From the NCBI RefSeq assembly GCF_014836615.1, contig NZ_JACSQN010000005.1:62001-126000 (forward strand): a stretch of 64,000 nucleotides of DNA, written 5' to 3'. Positions 1 through 8,579 of this stretch are shown piece by piece. The notes under the pieces were generated by a model, which made no database searches, was not told where the DNA came from, and was given only the letters and a program-made list of their open reading frames with translations. Each line of letters opens with the position of its first letter. Positions within the stretch are counted from its first letter, which is position 1. Source of the DNA: Sporosarcina quadrami. GTDB lineage: Bacteria > Bacillota > Bacilli > Bacillales_A > Planococcaceae. The translations under genes and the position numbers were made by a program.

Positions 1-1048
1 GTTCAATTGGTATATAGATAATTGACTCTCCGTCTGTCATACTGACACCTGAAACGTCTGATGCTAAATAGTTTTCATCATACATTTCAACATGGAAAGC
101 CATTGCATCTGATAAATTTAAGATCTCAGTATCCATTTCAATCCGGACATTGATATCTTCAATTTGAACGTCCTCTTCATCACTAGTAGACATTTTTTCA
201 AGAAGTGTTTTGAATTTCAATTCTTCATATAGCGTTTTCACATTTTCGTCGTCCGGTCCGTTGTACTGCAAATCGTCAATCGTAATCGTAATGGGTGCTT
301 CGACTTCAATAGTGGCGAGTTTCTTACTCATGTAAGCCTGTTCTTCATTGTTCGTCAAATTTTCTTTAAGCTTTTTCCCGGAAATCAAATCAAGTGACTC
401 GTACACTTTTTCTACAGAACCGTATTCTTTCAATAATTTAAGTGCAGTCTTTTCTCCGACACCAGGAACACCAGGGATGTTATCCGAAGCATCGCCCATC
501 AGACCTTTCATATCAATGATTTGCGGAGGAGTAATACCATATTTTTCCATAATGTGTTCCGGAGTATACATTTCAAGGTCTGTAATCCCTTTTCTCGTAA
601 TGCAAACAGTCGTATGCTCGCTTGCAAGTTGGGTCAAGTCTTTATCTCCTGAAATGACGACCACTTCAATGCCTTTTGCGTCGCCCGCTTTGCTCAAAGT
701 GCCGATAATGTCATCCGCTTCATATTGGTCGAGTTCATATTGTGTAATTTGAAAAGCATTTAGCAATTTACGCATGTAAGGGAATTGCTCAGACAGTTCA
801 GGTGGGGTTTTCTGTCTGCCGCCTTTGTATTCGCCGAACGTTGAATGACGGAAAGTTGTCTTTCCCGCATCCCATGCGACGAGCATATGCGTTGGCTTTT
901 CCTCATTTAAAATATTTTGCAACATCATTGTAAATCCGTAAATCGCATTTGTATGAATACCACTATCATTCGTTAGTAACGGCAACGCAAAAAACGCACG
1001 GTATGCTAAACTGTTGCCATCTAAAAGCACAATTTTTTCTTTTGACAA
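1..1048 (-). CDS. polA: DNA polymerase I, N-terminal part (runs off the window edge)
   Basis: About 349 N-terminal codons of the repair and Okazaki-fragment polymerase PolA. The visible part is the 5'-3' exonuclease (FEN-like) domain. It starts with KIVLLDGNSLAYRAFFALP, then has the acidic metal-site segments AWDAGKTTFRH, YEADDIIGT and VVISGDKDLTQLAS, and the helix-hairpin-helix GLMGDASDNIPGVPGVGEKT. The polymerase domain lies beyond base 1. I chose the TTG at 1046-1048 because an AAGGAG sits 10 bases upstream and the translation then begins exactly at the family N-terminus; no ATG fits. A terminator separates it from hflC, so it probably has its own promoter in the roughly 100-base gap. Confidence 0.95.
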   Translation of the reverse strand, partial: MSKEKIVLLDGNSLAYRAFFALPLLTNDSGIHTNAIYGFTMMLQNILNEEKPTHMLVAWDAGKTTFRHSTFGEYKGGRQKTPPELSEQFPYMRKLLNAFQITQYELDQYEADDIIGTLSKAGDAKGIEVVVISGDKDLTQLASEHTTVCITRKGITDLEMYTPEHIMEKYGITPPQIIDMKGLMGDASDNIPGVPGVGEKTALKLLKEYGSVEKVYESLDLISGKKLKENLTNNEEQAYMSKKLATIEVEAPITITIDDLQYNGPDDENVKTLYEELKFKTLLEKMSTSDEEDVQIEDINVRIEMDTEILNLSDAMAFHVEMYDENYLASDVSGVSMTDGESIIYIPIE

Positions 1049-1087
1049 GTTCGATTCACTCCTTAAAGTAGGCAATAGATTATTCCA

Positions 1088-1144
1088 ATAAAAAACGTCA
1101 TCTCCATCCATCTTACCACGTAGGTCAGATGAATAGAAATGACG
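1088..1144 (-). terminator. Terminator downstream of hflC
   Basis: On the minus strand an ACGTCAT arm pairs with ATGACGT across a long, partly paired loop and is followed by a run of T (bases 1089-1094 on the plus strand are A). It lies between hflC and polA. The long loop makes it a moderate-strength call. Confidence 0.6.
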
Positions 1145-1151
1145 TCACTTG

Positions 1152-2153
1152 TCACTCCAAGTATCCTGTCAGTACTTTCGCATATGGCGAATCCGCTGGC
1201 ATGATGATCATCGTATCATCACCAATCGTTTTCGAATAGGATTGCAATGTTCTGTACAGATTGTAGAACTCTGGATCTTTGGAGAATGCATTATTGTAAA
1301 TTTTAGCAGCCTCCGCTTCCCCTTCAGCGTGGATAATTGCAGCATCTTTTTTCGCTGTTGCAAGCATTTCCTGAACTTCTCGATCCGTATTCGCTTCAAT
1401 CTTTTTCTTTTCAGCGTCCCCTTCAGATAAATATGTCTGTGCAGTGGAATCACGTTCTGAAATCATTCGAGTATAGATGGAGTGTTCGTTTTCTTCTGGC
1501 AAGTCGATACGCTTCATACGTACATCGACAACCTCGATACCGAAGTTTCCTTCTTCAAGGAATTCATTCACTTTCGCTGTGACACGGTCATTCAAGCTAC
1601 CACGAGAAGAGTTCTCATCGTTGACAACGTCCACATAATCCAATTGCCCCATCTCATTTCGAATGACGGAATAGATGAATTCTTCCATTCTGGATTCTGC
1701 ATTTATAATATTTCTGGCGTTGGAAATCATTTTACCTGGATCGTTTATTTTCCAAATCGCATAATTATCAATGATAATACGCTTCTTATCTTTTGTATTA
1801 ATTTCCGCTTCAGAAACATTGTATGTCATTTGGTTTTTCGGCAAACTTGTCACAGACTGAATGAACGGGATTTTCATATTCAATCCAGGTTCTTTGATGA
1901 TTCGGGTAATTTCTCCGAACTGACGAACAACACGATATTCATCTTCTTTGACGATAAACGTATTGGCAAGAAGAATGACCGCAATTGCAAATATAACCGT
2001 CACTGTTATAGCAGCTTTAACATATTTCTTCATATTAAAAGGACGTTTTGGCGTCACGACCTTACCAGTTCCAGTTGCGGTTTTCTGTTTAGCGCGTTGA
2101 CGTTCCAAAAACTTCTCTTCTATGCTCTTAAAAGGATTATTTTCATTAGACAT
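1152..2153 (-). CDS. hflC: HflC, SPFH/prohibitin-domain membrane protein
   Basis: 333 residues. A single membrane segment at about 43-65 is followed by an SPFH (stomatin/prohibitin) domain, including EDEYRVVRQFGEI and an Ala/Glu-rich coiled coil near 250-285. In Proteobacteria HflC pairs with HflK to form a large cage that modulates the FtsH protease; the same role here is inferred. The ATG overlaps the stop of hflK (TGATG), with AAGGAGG inside the hflK end, so the two are translationally coupled. This start leaves a cytoplasmic N-terminal tail of about 40 basic and polar residues before the membrane segment, longer than in the E. coli protein. HflKC is present in only some Bacillales; B. subtilis has none at this position. 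Confidence 0.9.
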   Translation of the reverse strand: MSNENNPFKSIEEKFLERQRAKQKTATGTGKVVTPKRPFNMKKYVKAAITVTVIFAIAVILLANTFIVKEDEYRVVRQFGEITRIIKEPGLNMKIPFIQSVTSLPKNQMTYNVSEAEINTKDKKRIIIDNYAIWKINDPGKMISNARNIINAESRMEEFIYSVIRNEMGQLDYVDVVNDENSSRGSLNDRVTAKVNEFLEEGNFGIEVVDVRMKRIDLPEENEHSIYTRMISERDSTAQTYLSEGDAEKKKIEANTDREVQEMLATAKKDAAIIHAEGEAEAAKIYNNAFSKDPEFYNLYRTLQSYSKTIGDDTMIIMPADSPYAKVLTGYLE

Positions 2154-3121
2154 CAGTTTCCGCCTCCTTCCGTTTTATCACTGACAGGTGGCGGAGTTCC
2201 ACTCTCCAATTGGTTTAAAGGTAAGTATTTCAATGTTTCGCCGTTATCATTCATTATATAGATCTTAGCTTTAGGCAAGATTTGTTCAAGTGTTTCAATG
2301 ATAAGTCTTTGACGCGTAATCGACTTATTCTTTTCATACTCCGCACTAAGATCATTGAATAATGCCACATCACCTAATGCTTGTTCAATTCTCGCAGTCT
2401 TTTGTCCTAATGCCCTCGACTGGATGGCTTCCTTTTCACCGACCGCTTCACTTTTCAGCTGATTCATATATTTTTTAGCTTCGTTAATTTTCGTCTGTTT
2501 CTTTTCCCGTGCATCTGTAACAGCTGTAAACGCTGCACGGACATCTGCATTTGGCAGTTCTACATCTTGTAACTTAACACCTTGTATTCCAATTCCGATA
2601 TCATATGTTGCGATAAGATTTGTTAACAGCTCTCGTGCTTTCGCTTCAATTTCCGCTTTACCATCCGTCAGCGCTGAATCGATTTTTGAACTACCGATAA
2701 CAGAACGAATCGATGCTGACGTTGCATCATGCAGTATTTCTTGTGGATTTTGAGAATTAAAAAGATATTTTTGTGGATCTATAATTTTCCACTGTACAAT
2801 GAGATCGGCAAGGACAATATACTCATCACCCGTAATCATTTTTGTCTCTTTATCAAAAGAAACTAAATCTCCATCCGCATCTTGTTTGTAACCGAATTGG
2901 AGACTGAATGTCTCCTTGGATAATTTTTCAACTTGTTGAATTGGCCATGGCAACTTGAAATGCAGCCCTGAATCTGTAATTGGCGCATCCGCTTTACCGA
3001 AAGTAATGACAACAGCCTGTTCAGATTCATCAATAGTGTACCAAGTCGTAAAGGCGATGATCAGTAGCAAAATTCCTGCAATGACCATACCTGCAGCTAC
3101 TGAGGCTCGGCGTGTACTCAT
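2153..3121 (-). CDS. hflK: HflK, SPFH/prohibitin-domain membrane protein
   Basis: 322 residues with an N-terminal membrane anchor (about 8-28) followed by an SPFH domain (DESEQAVVITFGKADAPIT, then GLHFKLPWPIQQVEKL, a classic HflK signature). The Lys/Glu-rich stalk (about 200-270) is predicted helical. It ends in a Pro/Gly-rich tail. It is the first gene of the hflK-hflC pair. An AGGGGGAAATA stretch precedes the ATG by about 10 bases. It lies about 85 bases after phoR, so it could be read through from phoPR or use its own promoter. Partnership with HflC and FtsH is known for the family and inferred here. Confidence 0.9.
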   Translation of the reverse strand: MSTRRASVAAGMVIAGILLLIIAFTTWYTIDESEQAVVITFGKADAPITDSGLHFKLPWPIQQVEKLSKETFSLQFGYKQDADGDLVSFDKETKMITGDEYIVLADLIVQWKIIDPQKYLFNSQNPQEILHDATSASIRSVIGSSKIDSALTDGKAEIEAKARELLTNLIATYDIGIGIQGVKLQDVELPNADVRAAFTAVTDAREKKQTKINEAKKYMNQLKSEAVGEKEAIQSRALGQKTARIEQALGDVALFNDLSAEYEKNKSITRQRLIIETLEQILPKAKIYIMNDNGETLKYLPLNQLESGTPPPVSDKTEGGGN

Positions 3122-3206
3122 AATTGTATTTCCCCCTTAATATATGTATCTATTAGGTATACGGACAGGGGCCTTAGAAGTTTCAAAAATTACAGATTCA
3201 CTCTTT

Positions 3207-4604
3207 TTACATTTTACGTTCAGGAAAGAAAAAAGTGAATTTTGTTCCGATATCCTTCTCGCTTTCCACCTTTACTGTACCTCCATGAGCTTCTATTAAG
3301 TGCTTAACGATTGCAAGACCAAGACCCGTCCCCCCCGAATCCCTACTTCTTGCGCGGTCCACCCGATAAAAACGTTCAAATAGACGAGGGAGCTCTGCTT
3401 TGTCGATACCAATTCCCTCATCTTCAACAACAATTGTCGTACCTTCCATTGTTGCCGAAACTCCAACTCTAACTGTTGTCTCCTCTTTGGAATAATTGAC
3501 AGCATTCGTTAAAACATTCACCATCACTTGGATAAGCCTATCTGAATCAGCAAGGATCATCGCAGTTTCGTCCACTTCGCTAATGATTCGCATTTTTTTC
3601 TTTTCCACAGCTCCAGAAACAATCTTTTTTGCATCTTCAATGATTGATGAGAGCGACACTTTTCTAATGTTTAGATCGAATCCTTCTTGTTCAATTCCCG
3701 AAAGCTCTAGCAAGTCATCAACAAGAAGATGCAAACGATCACTCTCTTTCTGAATAATTGTAAGGAAGTCTTTCAATATTAACTCGTCACTCATGGCACC
3801 ATCCAACAAAGTTTCTGTAAATCCTTTAATGGACGTTATGGGTGTGCGGAGTTCATGGGAAACGTTTGCGACAAAATCTTTCCTTACTTTCTCCAATCGA
3901 ATTAGTTTTGTAATATCATGGAAAACGACAATAATTCCTAACCAGTTGCCATGTCGACCGATGACAGGTGCGCCGTAAACACTTACATATGATTCATTTA
4001 TCTGGATTTGACATTCATGTACTTGCTCAGTTAGAAAAACATCTTCAATAAGTCGTTCAATCCCCTCAGGCAAGCCGACCTCCTTGAACGTTTTCCCGAT
4101 AATCTCCTCACGTCGGAAGGAGAACGTATTTTCAAAGACCCCATTTACTAAGTTTACTGATCCTTCTCTTCCAAACATAAGAAGGCCGCTTCCCATACTT
4201 TCAATCAAAGTTTTAAGTCGTTCTTTTTCCATTGCTCGCAAAATCGATATTTCTTGCAAGTTTCTAGCAATCTGATTGACAGCGACACCAAGGTCATTGC
4301 TATACCTATCATCAATTGGCGTTCTCGCCAGATTATCACCGTTTGCGATCATCTGTGCAGTATATGTTACTTGATCAATTGGATTCGTATATTGACGGAT
4401 CACACGTGTTCCGATAAAAAGTGTAAGTAAAAATGCAACTGTAAGTATGAACGACAGGAAATACCAATATTTCAATTGGATTTGTCCTGTTATTTCAACG
4501 TCAATCAAATGGAAAAACTGGCCGAGGACAATGCCTAGACCAGCAAGAAGAATTGCTAATATCGTTGCAAAAGCGATTGATAATCGGGTATAAAGACTTT
4601 TCAT
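3207..4604 (-). CDS. phoR: PhoR-type sensor histidine kinase
   Basis: 465 residues from the ATG at 4604. The ribosome site GAGGAG lies inside the last phoP codons and makes this start better than an in-frame TTG 30 bases upstream. Order: TM1 about 7-28, a very short outside loop of about 17 residues, TM2 about 46-66, HAMP, PAS (about 132-232), HisKA with FVANVSHELRTPITSIKGF (phospho-acceptor His about 250), and HATPase_c with N, G1 (DEGIGIDKAELPRLF) and G2 (GGTGLGLAIVKHL) boxes. It phosphorylates PhoP in the phosphate-starvation response; identity rests on family and on the mdh-phoP-phoR-polA gene order. B. subtilis PhoR carries a folded extracytoplasmic domain between the membrane segments; here it is absent. 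Confidence 0.9.
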   Translation of the reverse strand: MKSLYTRLSIAFATILAILLAGLGIVLGQFFHLIDVEITGQIQLKYWYFLSFILTVAFLLTLFIGTRVIRQYTNPIDQVTYTAQMIANGDNLARTPIDDRYSNDLGVAVNQIARNLQEISILRAMEKERLKTLIESMGSGLLMFGREGSVNLVNGVFENTFSFRREEIIGKTFKEVGLPEGIERLIEDVFLTEQVHECQIQINESYVSVYGAPVIGRHGNWLGIIVVFHDITKLIRLEKVRKDFVANVSHELRTPITSIKGFTETLLDGAMSDELILKDFLTIIQKESDRLHLLVDDLLELSGIEQEGFDLNIRKVSLSSIIEDAKKIVSGAVEKKKMRIISEVDETAMILADSDRLIQVMVNVLTNAVNYSKEETTVRVGVSATMEGTTIVVEDEGIGIDKAELPRLFERFYRVDRARSRDSGGTGLGLAIVKHLIEAHGGTVKVESEKDIGTKFTFFFPERKM

Positions 4605-4605
4605 G

Positions 4606-5301
4606 TCAATTTTTCTCCTCAAATTTATAGCCAATTCCTCTAACCGTCTTTATATAATCGGGTTTCCGAGTATTTTCTTCAATTTTTTCACGCAAATGAC
4701 TTACATGTACGTCTACGATACGTGTATCACCCGCAAAGTCATAGTTCCAAACGGCACTTAGCAGTTGATCACGATTCAACACACGGTTCTTATTTTGCAT
4801 GAAATAGACAAGTAGTTCGAATTCTTTTGGTGTAAAATCAAGTGATTCCCCTTTTAACTGCACTTCATACTGCTCAGGGTGTACCGTAAGCTCTCCAGAC
4901 GTCAATACTTGTCCGTTCTCAATGGCATTTTCAGAACGGTCGCCCGTGCGGCGCAGCACCGCTTTAACTCGTGCAATTACTTCTCTCGGACTAAACGGCT
5001 TCGTCATATAATCATCCGCACCGATTTCTAGTCCAATCACTTTATCCGTCTCTTCACCTTTAGCTGTTAGCATTATAATCGGTGTGTTAATATTTCGTTG
5101 CCTAAGAGTTTTACATACTTCTACACCATCCATCACAGGCAACATAAGATCAAGTAAAATCAAATCCGGATTTTCAGATTCAACCATAAGAATAGCTTCT
5201 TTTCCATCCGCCGCCATGACAGTTTCATAGTTCGACTGTTTTAAATTATAGTCTAGTAATGTACGAATCGGTTGCTCATCGTCTACAATTAAAATCTTAA
5301 T
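4606..5301 (-). CDS. phoP: PhoP-type response regulator (non-standard start)
   Basis: OmpR/PhoB-family regulator of about 231 residues. It has a receiver domain (KILIVDDEQPI, phospho-acceptor Asp in LILLDLMLPVMDG, switch Thr in IIMLTAKGEE, Lys in DDYMTKPFSPRE) and a C-terminal winged helix (FTPKEFELLVYF through VDVHVSHLREKIE, TVRGIGYKF). It should bind Pho-box DNA. There is no in-frame ATG, GTG or TTG at the 5' end: the frame is closed by TGA at 5308-5310. The first ATG, at 5217, would delete the first beta strand and acidic pocket. Best options are an ATT start at 5301 with GGTGA six bases upstream, giving MKILIVDDE, or a GTG start at 5311 behind GAGG plus a one-base frameshift (one T too many), giving MNSYKILIVDDE. 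The function call is secure; the start is not. Confidence 0.88.
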   Translation of the reverse strand: MKILIVDDEQPIRTLLDYNLKQSNYETVMAADGKEAILMVESENPDLILLDLMLPVMDGVEVCKTLRQRNINTPIIMLTAKGEETDKVIGLEIGADDYMTKPFSPREVIARVKAVLRRTGDRSENAIENGQVLTSGELTVHPEQYEVQLKGESLDFTPKEFELLVYFMQNKNRVLNRDQLLSAVWNYDFAGDTRIVDVHVSHLREKIEENTRKPDYIKTVRGIGYKFEEKN

Positions 5302-5333
5302 AACTGTTCACCCATTTCCCTCTATTTGTCTCT

Positions 5334-5810
5334 TTAGAAATTATCCATTGCATGAGATGTCAATTGCTCTTTAATGGCTGGCGGAATGACCGTAACAGTT
5401 CCCGAGATAACTGTGTCTCCCTTTTCGTTTTCCGCTTCAACCATAATGATAATAGATTTGTTTTCCAGTTCCACTCGAATGACTTCAAATTGAAAATTAA
5501 TCGTCTCATAGTGGTAAACATGGTTAGGGAAAATCAAATGTTGCTCAGTGACATGCGAACCTGGTCCAGGCAAATATTTAGAAATCGCCGAAATGACAAT
5601 ACCCGTCAACATAACAGCAGGAACAATCGGTTTTTCGTAATCAGTTTGAGAGGCATAATCATGTTGAATATAGAGCGGATTCGAATCATTTGTTAGTCCT
5701 AGATATAATAGCAAATCCTTATCTTCGATTTTTTCCGTAAGCTTCAACTTTTCACCAACACTTATTTTATCCACTTCTCGTCCAAGTCTTCGCTTTTTAC
5801 CTAATATCAA
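5334..5810 (-). CDS. MaoC-like hot-dog dehydratase domain protein
   Basis: 158 residues from a TTG at 5810 preceded at seven bases by AAGGAGG. This start matches the ribosome site far better than upstream alternatives. It is a single hot-dog fold of the MaoC/(R)-specific enoyl-CoA hydratase group. The catalytic-type motif DSNPLYIQHDYASQTDY (Asp and His as in the family D-x-N-P-x-H-x-D pattern, although the motif His is replaced by a Tyr-Ile-Gln stretch and the following His is shifted) is followed by PIVPAVMLTGIVISAISKYLPGPGS and a second strand half. Substrate unknown; acyl-CoA or acyl-thioester hydration is inferred. It sits between mdh and phoP, where B. subtilis has no such gene, and only a few tens of bases separate it from phoP. 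Confidence 0.75.
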   Translation of the reverse strand: MILGKKRRLGREVDKISVGEKLKLTEKIEDKDLLLYLGLTNDSNPLYIQHDYASQTDYEKPIVPAVMLTGIVISAISKYLPGPGSHVTEQHLIFPNHVYHYETINFQFEVIRVELENKSIIIMVEAENEKGDTVISGTVTVIPPAIKEQLTSHAMDNF

Positions 5811-5909
5811 ATTTCTTCCTCCTTCATTCATGGGGATTAACATTCGTATTATACAAAGTGTAACAATATTCACTCGAAAAGAGCAAGCAACGAGTCTAGC
5901 AGATTGCAT

Positions 5910-5943
5910 GGAAAAACCCGAACCGCTAAAAGGCAGTCCGGGT
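5910..5943 (-). terminator. Terminator downstream of mdh
   Basis: On the minus strand ACCCGGACTGCC pairs with GGCGGTTCGGGT-type sequence (two G-U pairs) and is followed by TTTTTC. It ends the mdh transcript about 10 bases after the stop codon. Confidence 0.7.
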
Positions 5944-5954
5944 GAATTAGTTAT

Positions 5955-6893
5955 TTATTCTAGCACTTTCATGACAGTTTTAACTGATTCGACTGATTTT
6001 GCCAATCCTGCTTTTTCATCATCCAGCAAATCGAGTTCAATAATCTTTTCGATGCCGCCAGCACCAACTACAGTCGGTACACCTAAATAGATTCCATGCA
6101 AGTCATATTCGCCTTCAAGGTAAGCAATAGTTGGCAACACTCTTTTTTGGTCTTTTAAAATAGCTTCAGTCATTTCAACGAGTGAAGCGGCAGGTGCATA
6201 ATAAGCAGAACCATTACCAAGCAAATTGACAATTTCCGCTCCCCCCTTACGCGTCCTCTCAACAATCTCTTCCAATCTAGCCGGCTCAATTAATGACGTA
6301 AGAGGAACTCCACCCGCTGTTGAATAACGAACTAAAGGCACCATGTCATCCCCATGACCTCCGAGAACAAATCCCGTCACGTCTTTCACTGAAAGATTCA
6401 GTTCTTGCGCTACAAACGTACGGAAACGGGCTGTATCCAACACGCCCGACTGTCCGATGACACGTTCCTTAGGGAAGCCGGATTCTTTGTAAACAGTATA
6501 AGTCATTGCATCAACAGGGTTTGTCAAAACAATGATTGTCGTCTGTGGTGAATGTTTTACAATATCGTTCGTCACTGCTTTCATGACTTTTTGGTTCGTT
6601 TGAACAAGATCATCCCTACTCATTCCAGGTTTGCGGGCAATTCCTGCTGTTATAATGACAATATCGGAGTCTTTTGTATCTTCGTAGTTTGAGGTACCTG
6701 TTATGTTTGCATCAAACCCAAGGACAGGTCCCGCTTCAAGCATATCAAGGGCTTTTCCCTTTGTCGGATTTTCCATTTGTGGAATGTCGACAAGTACTAC
6801 GTCACAAAGTTCTTTTTGGGCGAGTAGAAATGCTGTTGTGGCACCTGTGAAACCCGATCCGATTACTGAGACTTTTTTTCGTTTCATCGTCAT
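5955..6893 (-). CDS. mdh: Malate dehydrogenase
   Basis: 312 residues, the normal length for the LDH-like malate dehydrogenases of Bacilli. The NAD-binding Rossmann motif [12 protein letters not shown] is near the N-terminus. The acidic residue of VVLVDIPQ favours NAD. The substrate Arg lies in [13 protein letters not shown], and the catalytic Asp/His pair in VLDTARF and [12 protein letters not shown]. It oxidises malate to oxaloacetate in the TCA cycle. AAAGGAG lies eight bases before the ATG. It is not tightly linked to icd: about 340 bases with a palindromic element and the icd terminator separate them. Nearby citZ and icd supply the adjoining steps. Confidence 0.97.
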   Translation of the reverse strand: MTMKRKKVSVIGSGFTGATTAFLLAQKELCDVVLVDIPQMENPTKGKALDMLEAGPVLGFDANITGTSNYEDTKDSDIVIITAGIARKPGMSRDDLVQTNQKVMKAVTNDIVKHSPQTTIIVLTNPVDAMTYTVYKESGFPKERVIGQSGVLDTARFRTFVAQELNLSVKDVTGFVLGGHGDDMVPLVRYSTAGGVPLTSLIEPARLEEIVERTRKGGAEIVNLLGNGSAYYAPAASLVEMTEAILKDQKRVLPTIAYLEGEYDLHGIYLGVPTVVGAGGIEKIIELDLLDDEKAGLAKSVESVKTVMKVLE

Positions 6894-7189
6894 GAAAACC
6901 TCTCCTTTGTCGTTTCGAATAGATATAACAGTTAATCCTATCTGCTGTTAGTCTAACATAAATGAATTGGGACTTGTGCAAATTGGTTCAGACATTGCAG
7001 AATGTTGATTTGCGCTTAAGGCGGACGCTTTCCGAGGGGCGTGCGTTGAGCCAATCGAACAACAAAGGGTTCGATTGGAAAGCGTCCGGCCGGAACGCAA
7101 ATCATCGTAAAAGAAAGCAATGCAGACTATTAAATTCAATTTATAGAATTGCATCTATACTCCAACAATTATTATAGAACCATATTAAA
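6894..7189. other. Intergenic region between icd and mdh
   Basis: This stretch should carry the mdh promoter (minus strand). I see only a weak candidate: a TTATAT -10-like hexamer near 6921-6930 with no good -35. A TAACAG/CTGTTA pair flanks this part (about 6928-6953). The rest is occupied by the 99-base palindromic element listed separately. No convincing protein-coding frame is present. Confidence 0.5.
7006..7104. repeat. 99-bp imperfect palindromic element
   Basis: Nested inverted repeats: TGATTTGCG (7006-7014) with CGCAAATCA (7096-7104); GGACGCTTTCC (7023-7033) with GGAAAGCGTCC (7077-7087); and a central hairpin CCAATCGAAC (7051-7060) with GTTCGATTGG (7069-7078). The G+C content is higher than in the flanking DNA. 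It resembles small dispersed palindromic (MITE- or REP-like) elements of Bacillales chromosomes; that identity is inferred. There is no transposase. It would form a long hairpin in RNA from either strand, in front of mdh. Confidence 0.6.
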
Positions 7190-7229
7190 AAAATCTCCCC
7201 CACTGAATGTTCAGAGGAGGAGACTTTTG
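7190..7229 (-). terminator. Terminator downstream of icd
   Basis: On the minus strand the stem TCTCCTCC with inner CTGAA pairs with TTCAG and GGGGGAGA, followed by TTTTTTT. It starts a few bases after the icd stop. Confidence 0.85.
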
Positions 7230-7236
7230 TTAGAGA

Positions 7237-8496
7237 TTATAGGTTTTTGATCAGTTCATCTGCAAATTCAGATGTTTTCACTTCAGTTGCGCCGTCCATT
7301 AGACGTGCGAAGTCATATGTTACGACTTTTGAAGCGATTGTCTTTTCGATTGAAGCAGTGATCATGTTAGCTGCTTCATTCCATCCCATATGTTCAAGCA
7401 TCATAACGCCTGAAAGCAATACTGAAGATGGGTTTACTTTATCAAGACCAGCATACTTAGGTGCTGTACCGTGAGTAGCTTCGAAGATTGCATGACCAGT
7501 TAGGTAGTTGATGTTAGCTCCTGGAGCGATACCAATACCACCAACTTGTGCTGCAAGTGCATCAGAAACATAGTCGCCGTTCAAGTTCATTGTTGCAACA
7601 ACATCGAATTCTTTTGGACGAGTCAAGATCTGTTGCAAGAAGATGTCTGCGATTGAATCTTTTACGATGATTTTGCCAGCTGCTTCAGCATCTGATTGAG
7701 CTTTGTTCGCTGCATCAGTTCCTTCTGCATCTTTGATTTGATCGTATTGGTTCCAAGTGAACACTTTGTCGCCGAATTCTTGTTCAGCCACTTCGTAACC
7801 CCAGTTTTTGAAAGCTCCTTCAGTGAACTTCATGATGTTACCTTTATGAACAAGTGTAAGTGATTTACGGCCTTCATTGATTGCGTAGTTAAGCGCTCCA
7901 CGTACAAGGCGTTTTGTACCTTCTTCAGAAATTGGTTTAATACCGATACCTGAAGTTTCAGGGAAGCGGATGTTTTTAACGTTCATTTCATTTTGAAGGA
8001 AATCGATCATTTTCTTCGCTTCTTCAGTGCCTTCTTTGTACTCGATACCAGCATAGATATCTTCTGTGTTTTCACGGAAGATGACCATATCGCAGTCTTC
8101 AGGACGTTTTACAGGTGAAGGAACACCTTCGAAGTAACGTACTGGACGCAGGCAAGTATATAGATCTAGTTCTTGACGAAGAGCAACGTTCAATGAACGG
8201 AAACCTCCACCGATTGGTGTAGTCAATGGTCCTTTGATTGCGATAAGGTATTCTTCGATTGTGTCAAGAGTTGCTTGTGGAAGCCATTCGCCAGTTTCGT
8301 TGAATGCTTTTTCACCTGCAAGAACTTCTTTCCATTCGATTTTCTTTTCACCATCATATGCTTTTTCAACTGCCGCTTCCAATACGCGAGAAGCTGCATG
8401 CCAAATGTCAGGGCCTGTACCATCACCGATGATGAACGGGATTGTCGCTTCGTTTGGAACGTTTAATACTCCATTGGATACTGTAATTTTAGCCAT
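7237..8496 (-). CDS. icd: Isocitrate dehydrogenase (NADP)
   Basis: 419 residues from the ATG at 8496 ([14 protein letters not shown]), chosen because GGAGG lies nine bases upstream; longer frames have no ribosome site. It converts isocitrate to 2-oxoglutarate and CO2. Visible motifs are [14 protein letters not shown], the substrate-binding [13 protein letters not shown] and LYTCLRP, the metal/substrate loop [13 protein letters not shown], and the cofactor segment [11 protein letters not shown]. The length and the internal insertion near 260-280 are typical of the Bacillus NADP enzyme. It follows citZ by about 80 bases in the same direction with no terminator seen between, so citZ-icd probably form one unit. 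Confidence 0.97.
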   Translation of the reverse strand: MAKITVSNGVLNVPNEATIPFIIGDGTGPDIWHAASRVLEAAVEKAYDGEKKIEWKEVLAGEKAFNETGEWLPQATLDTIEEYLIAIKGPLTTPIGGGFRSLNVALRQELDLYTCLRPVRYFEGVPSPVKRPEDCDMVIFRENTEDIYAGIEYKEGTEEAKKMIDFLQNEMNVKNIRFPETSGIGIKPISEEGTKRLVRGALNYAINEGRKSLTLVHKGNIMKFTEGAFKNWGYEVAEQEFGDKVFTWNQYDQIKDAEGTDAANKAQSDAEAAGKIIVKDSIADIFLQQILTRPKEFDVVATMNLNGDYVSDALAAQVGGIGIAPGANINYLTGHAIFEATHGTAPKYAGLDKVNPSSVLLSGVMMLEHMGWNEAANMITASIEKTIASKVVTYDFARLMDGATEVKTSEFADELIKNL

Positions 8497-8579
8497 TTTA
8501 AAATTCCTCCATTTCAATATGAGAGGGCAAGTATACGATATACCGCCCCGGTTTGCCATACGTTTCCGTTACGGCATTA

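Noticed and set aside
4605..4634. TTG start of phoR at 4634
   Set aside because: The ATG at 4604 has the GAGGAG site at proper distance and gives the expected N-terminus; the TTG lies within phoP.
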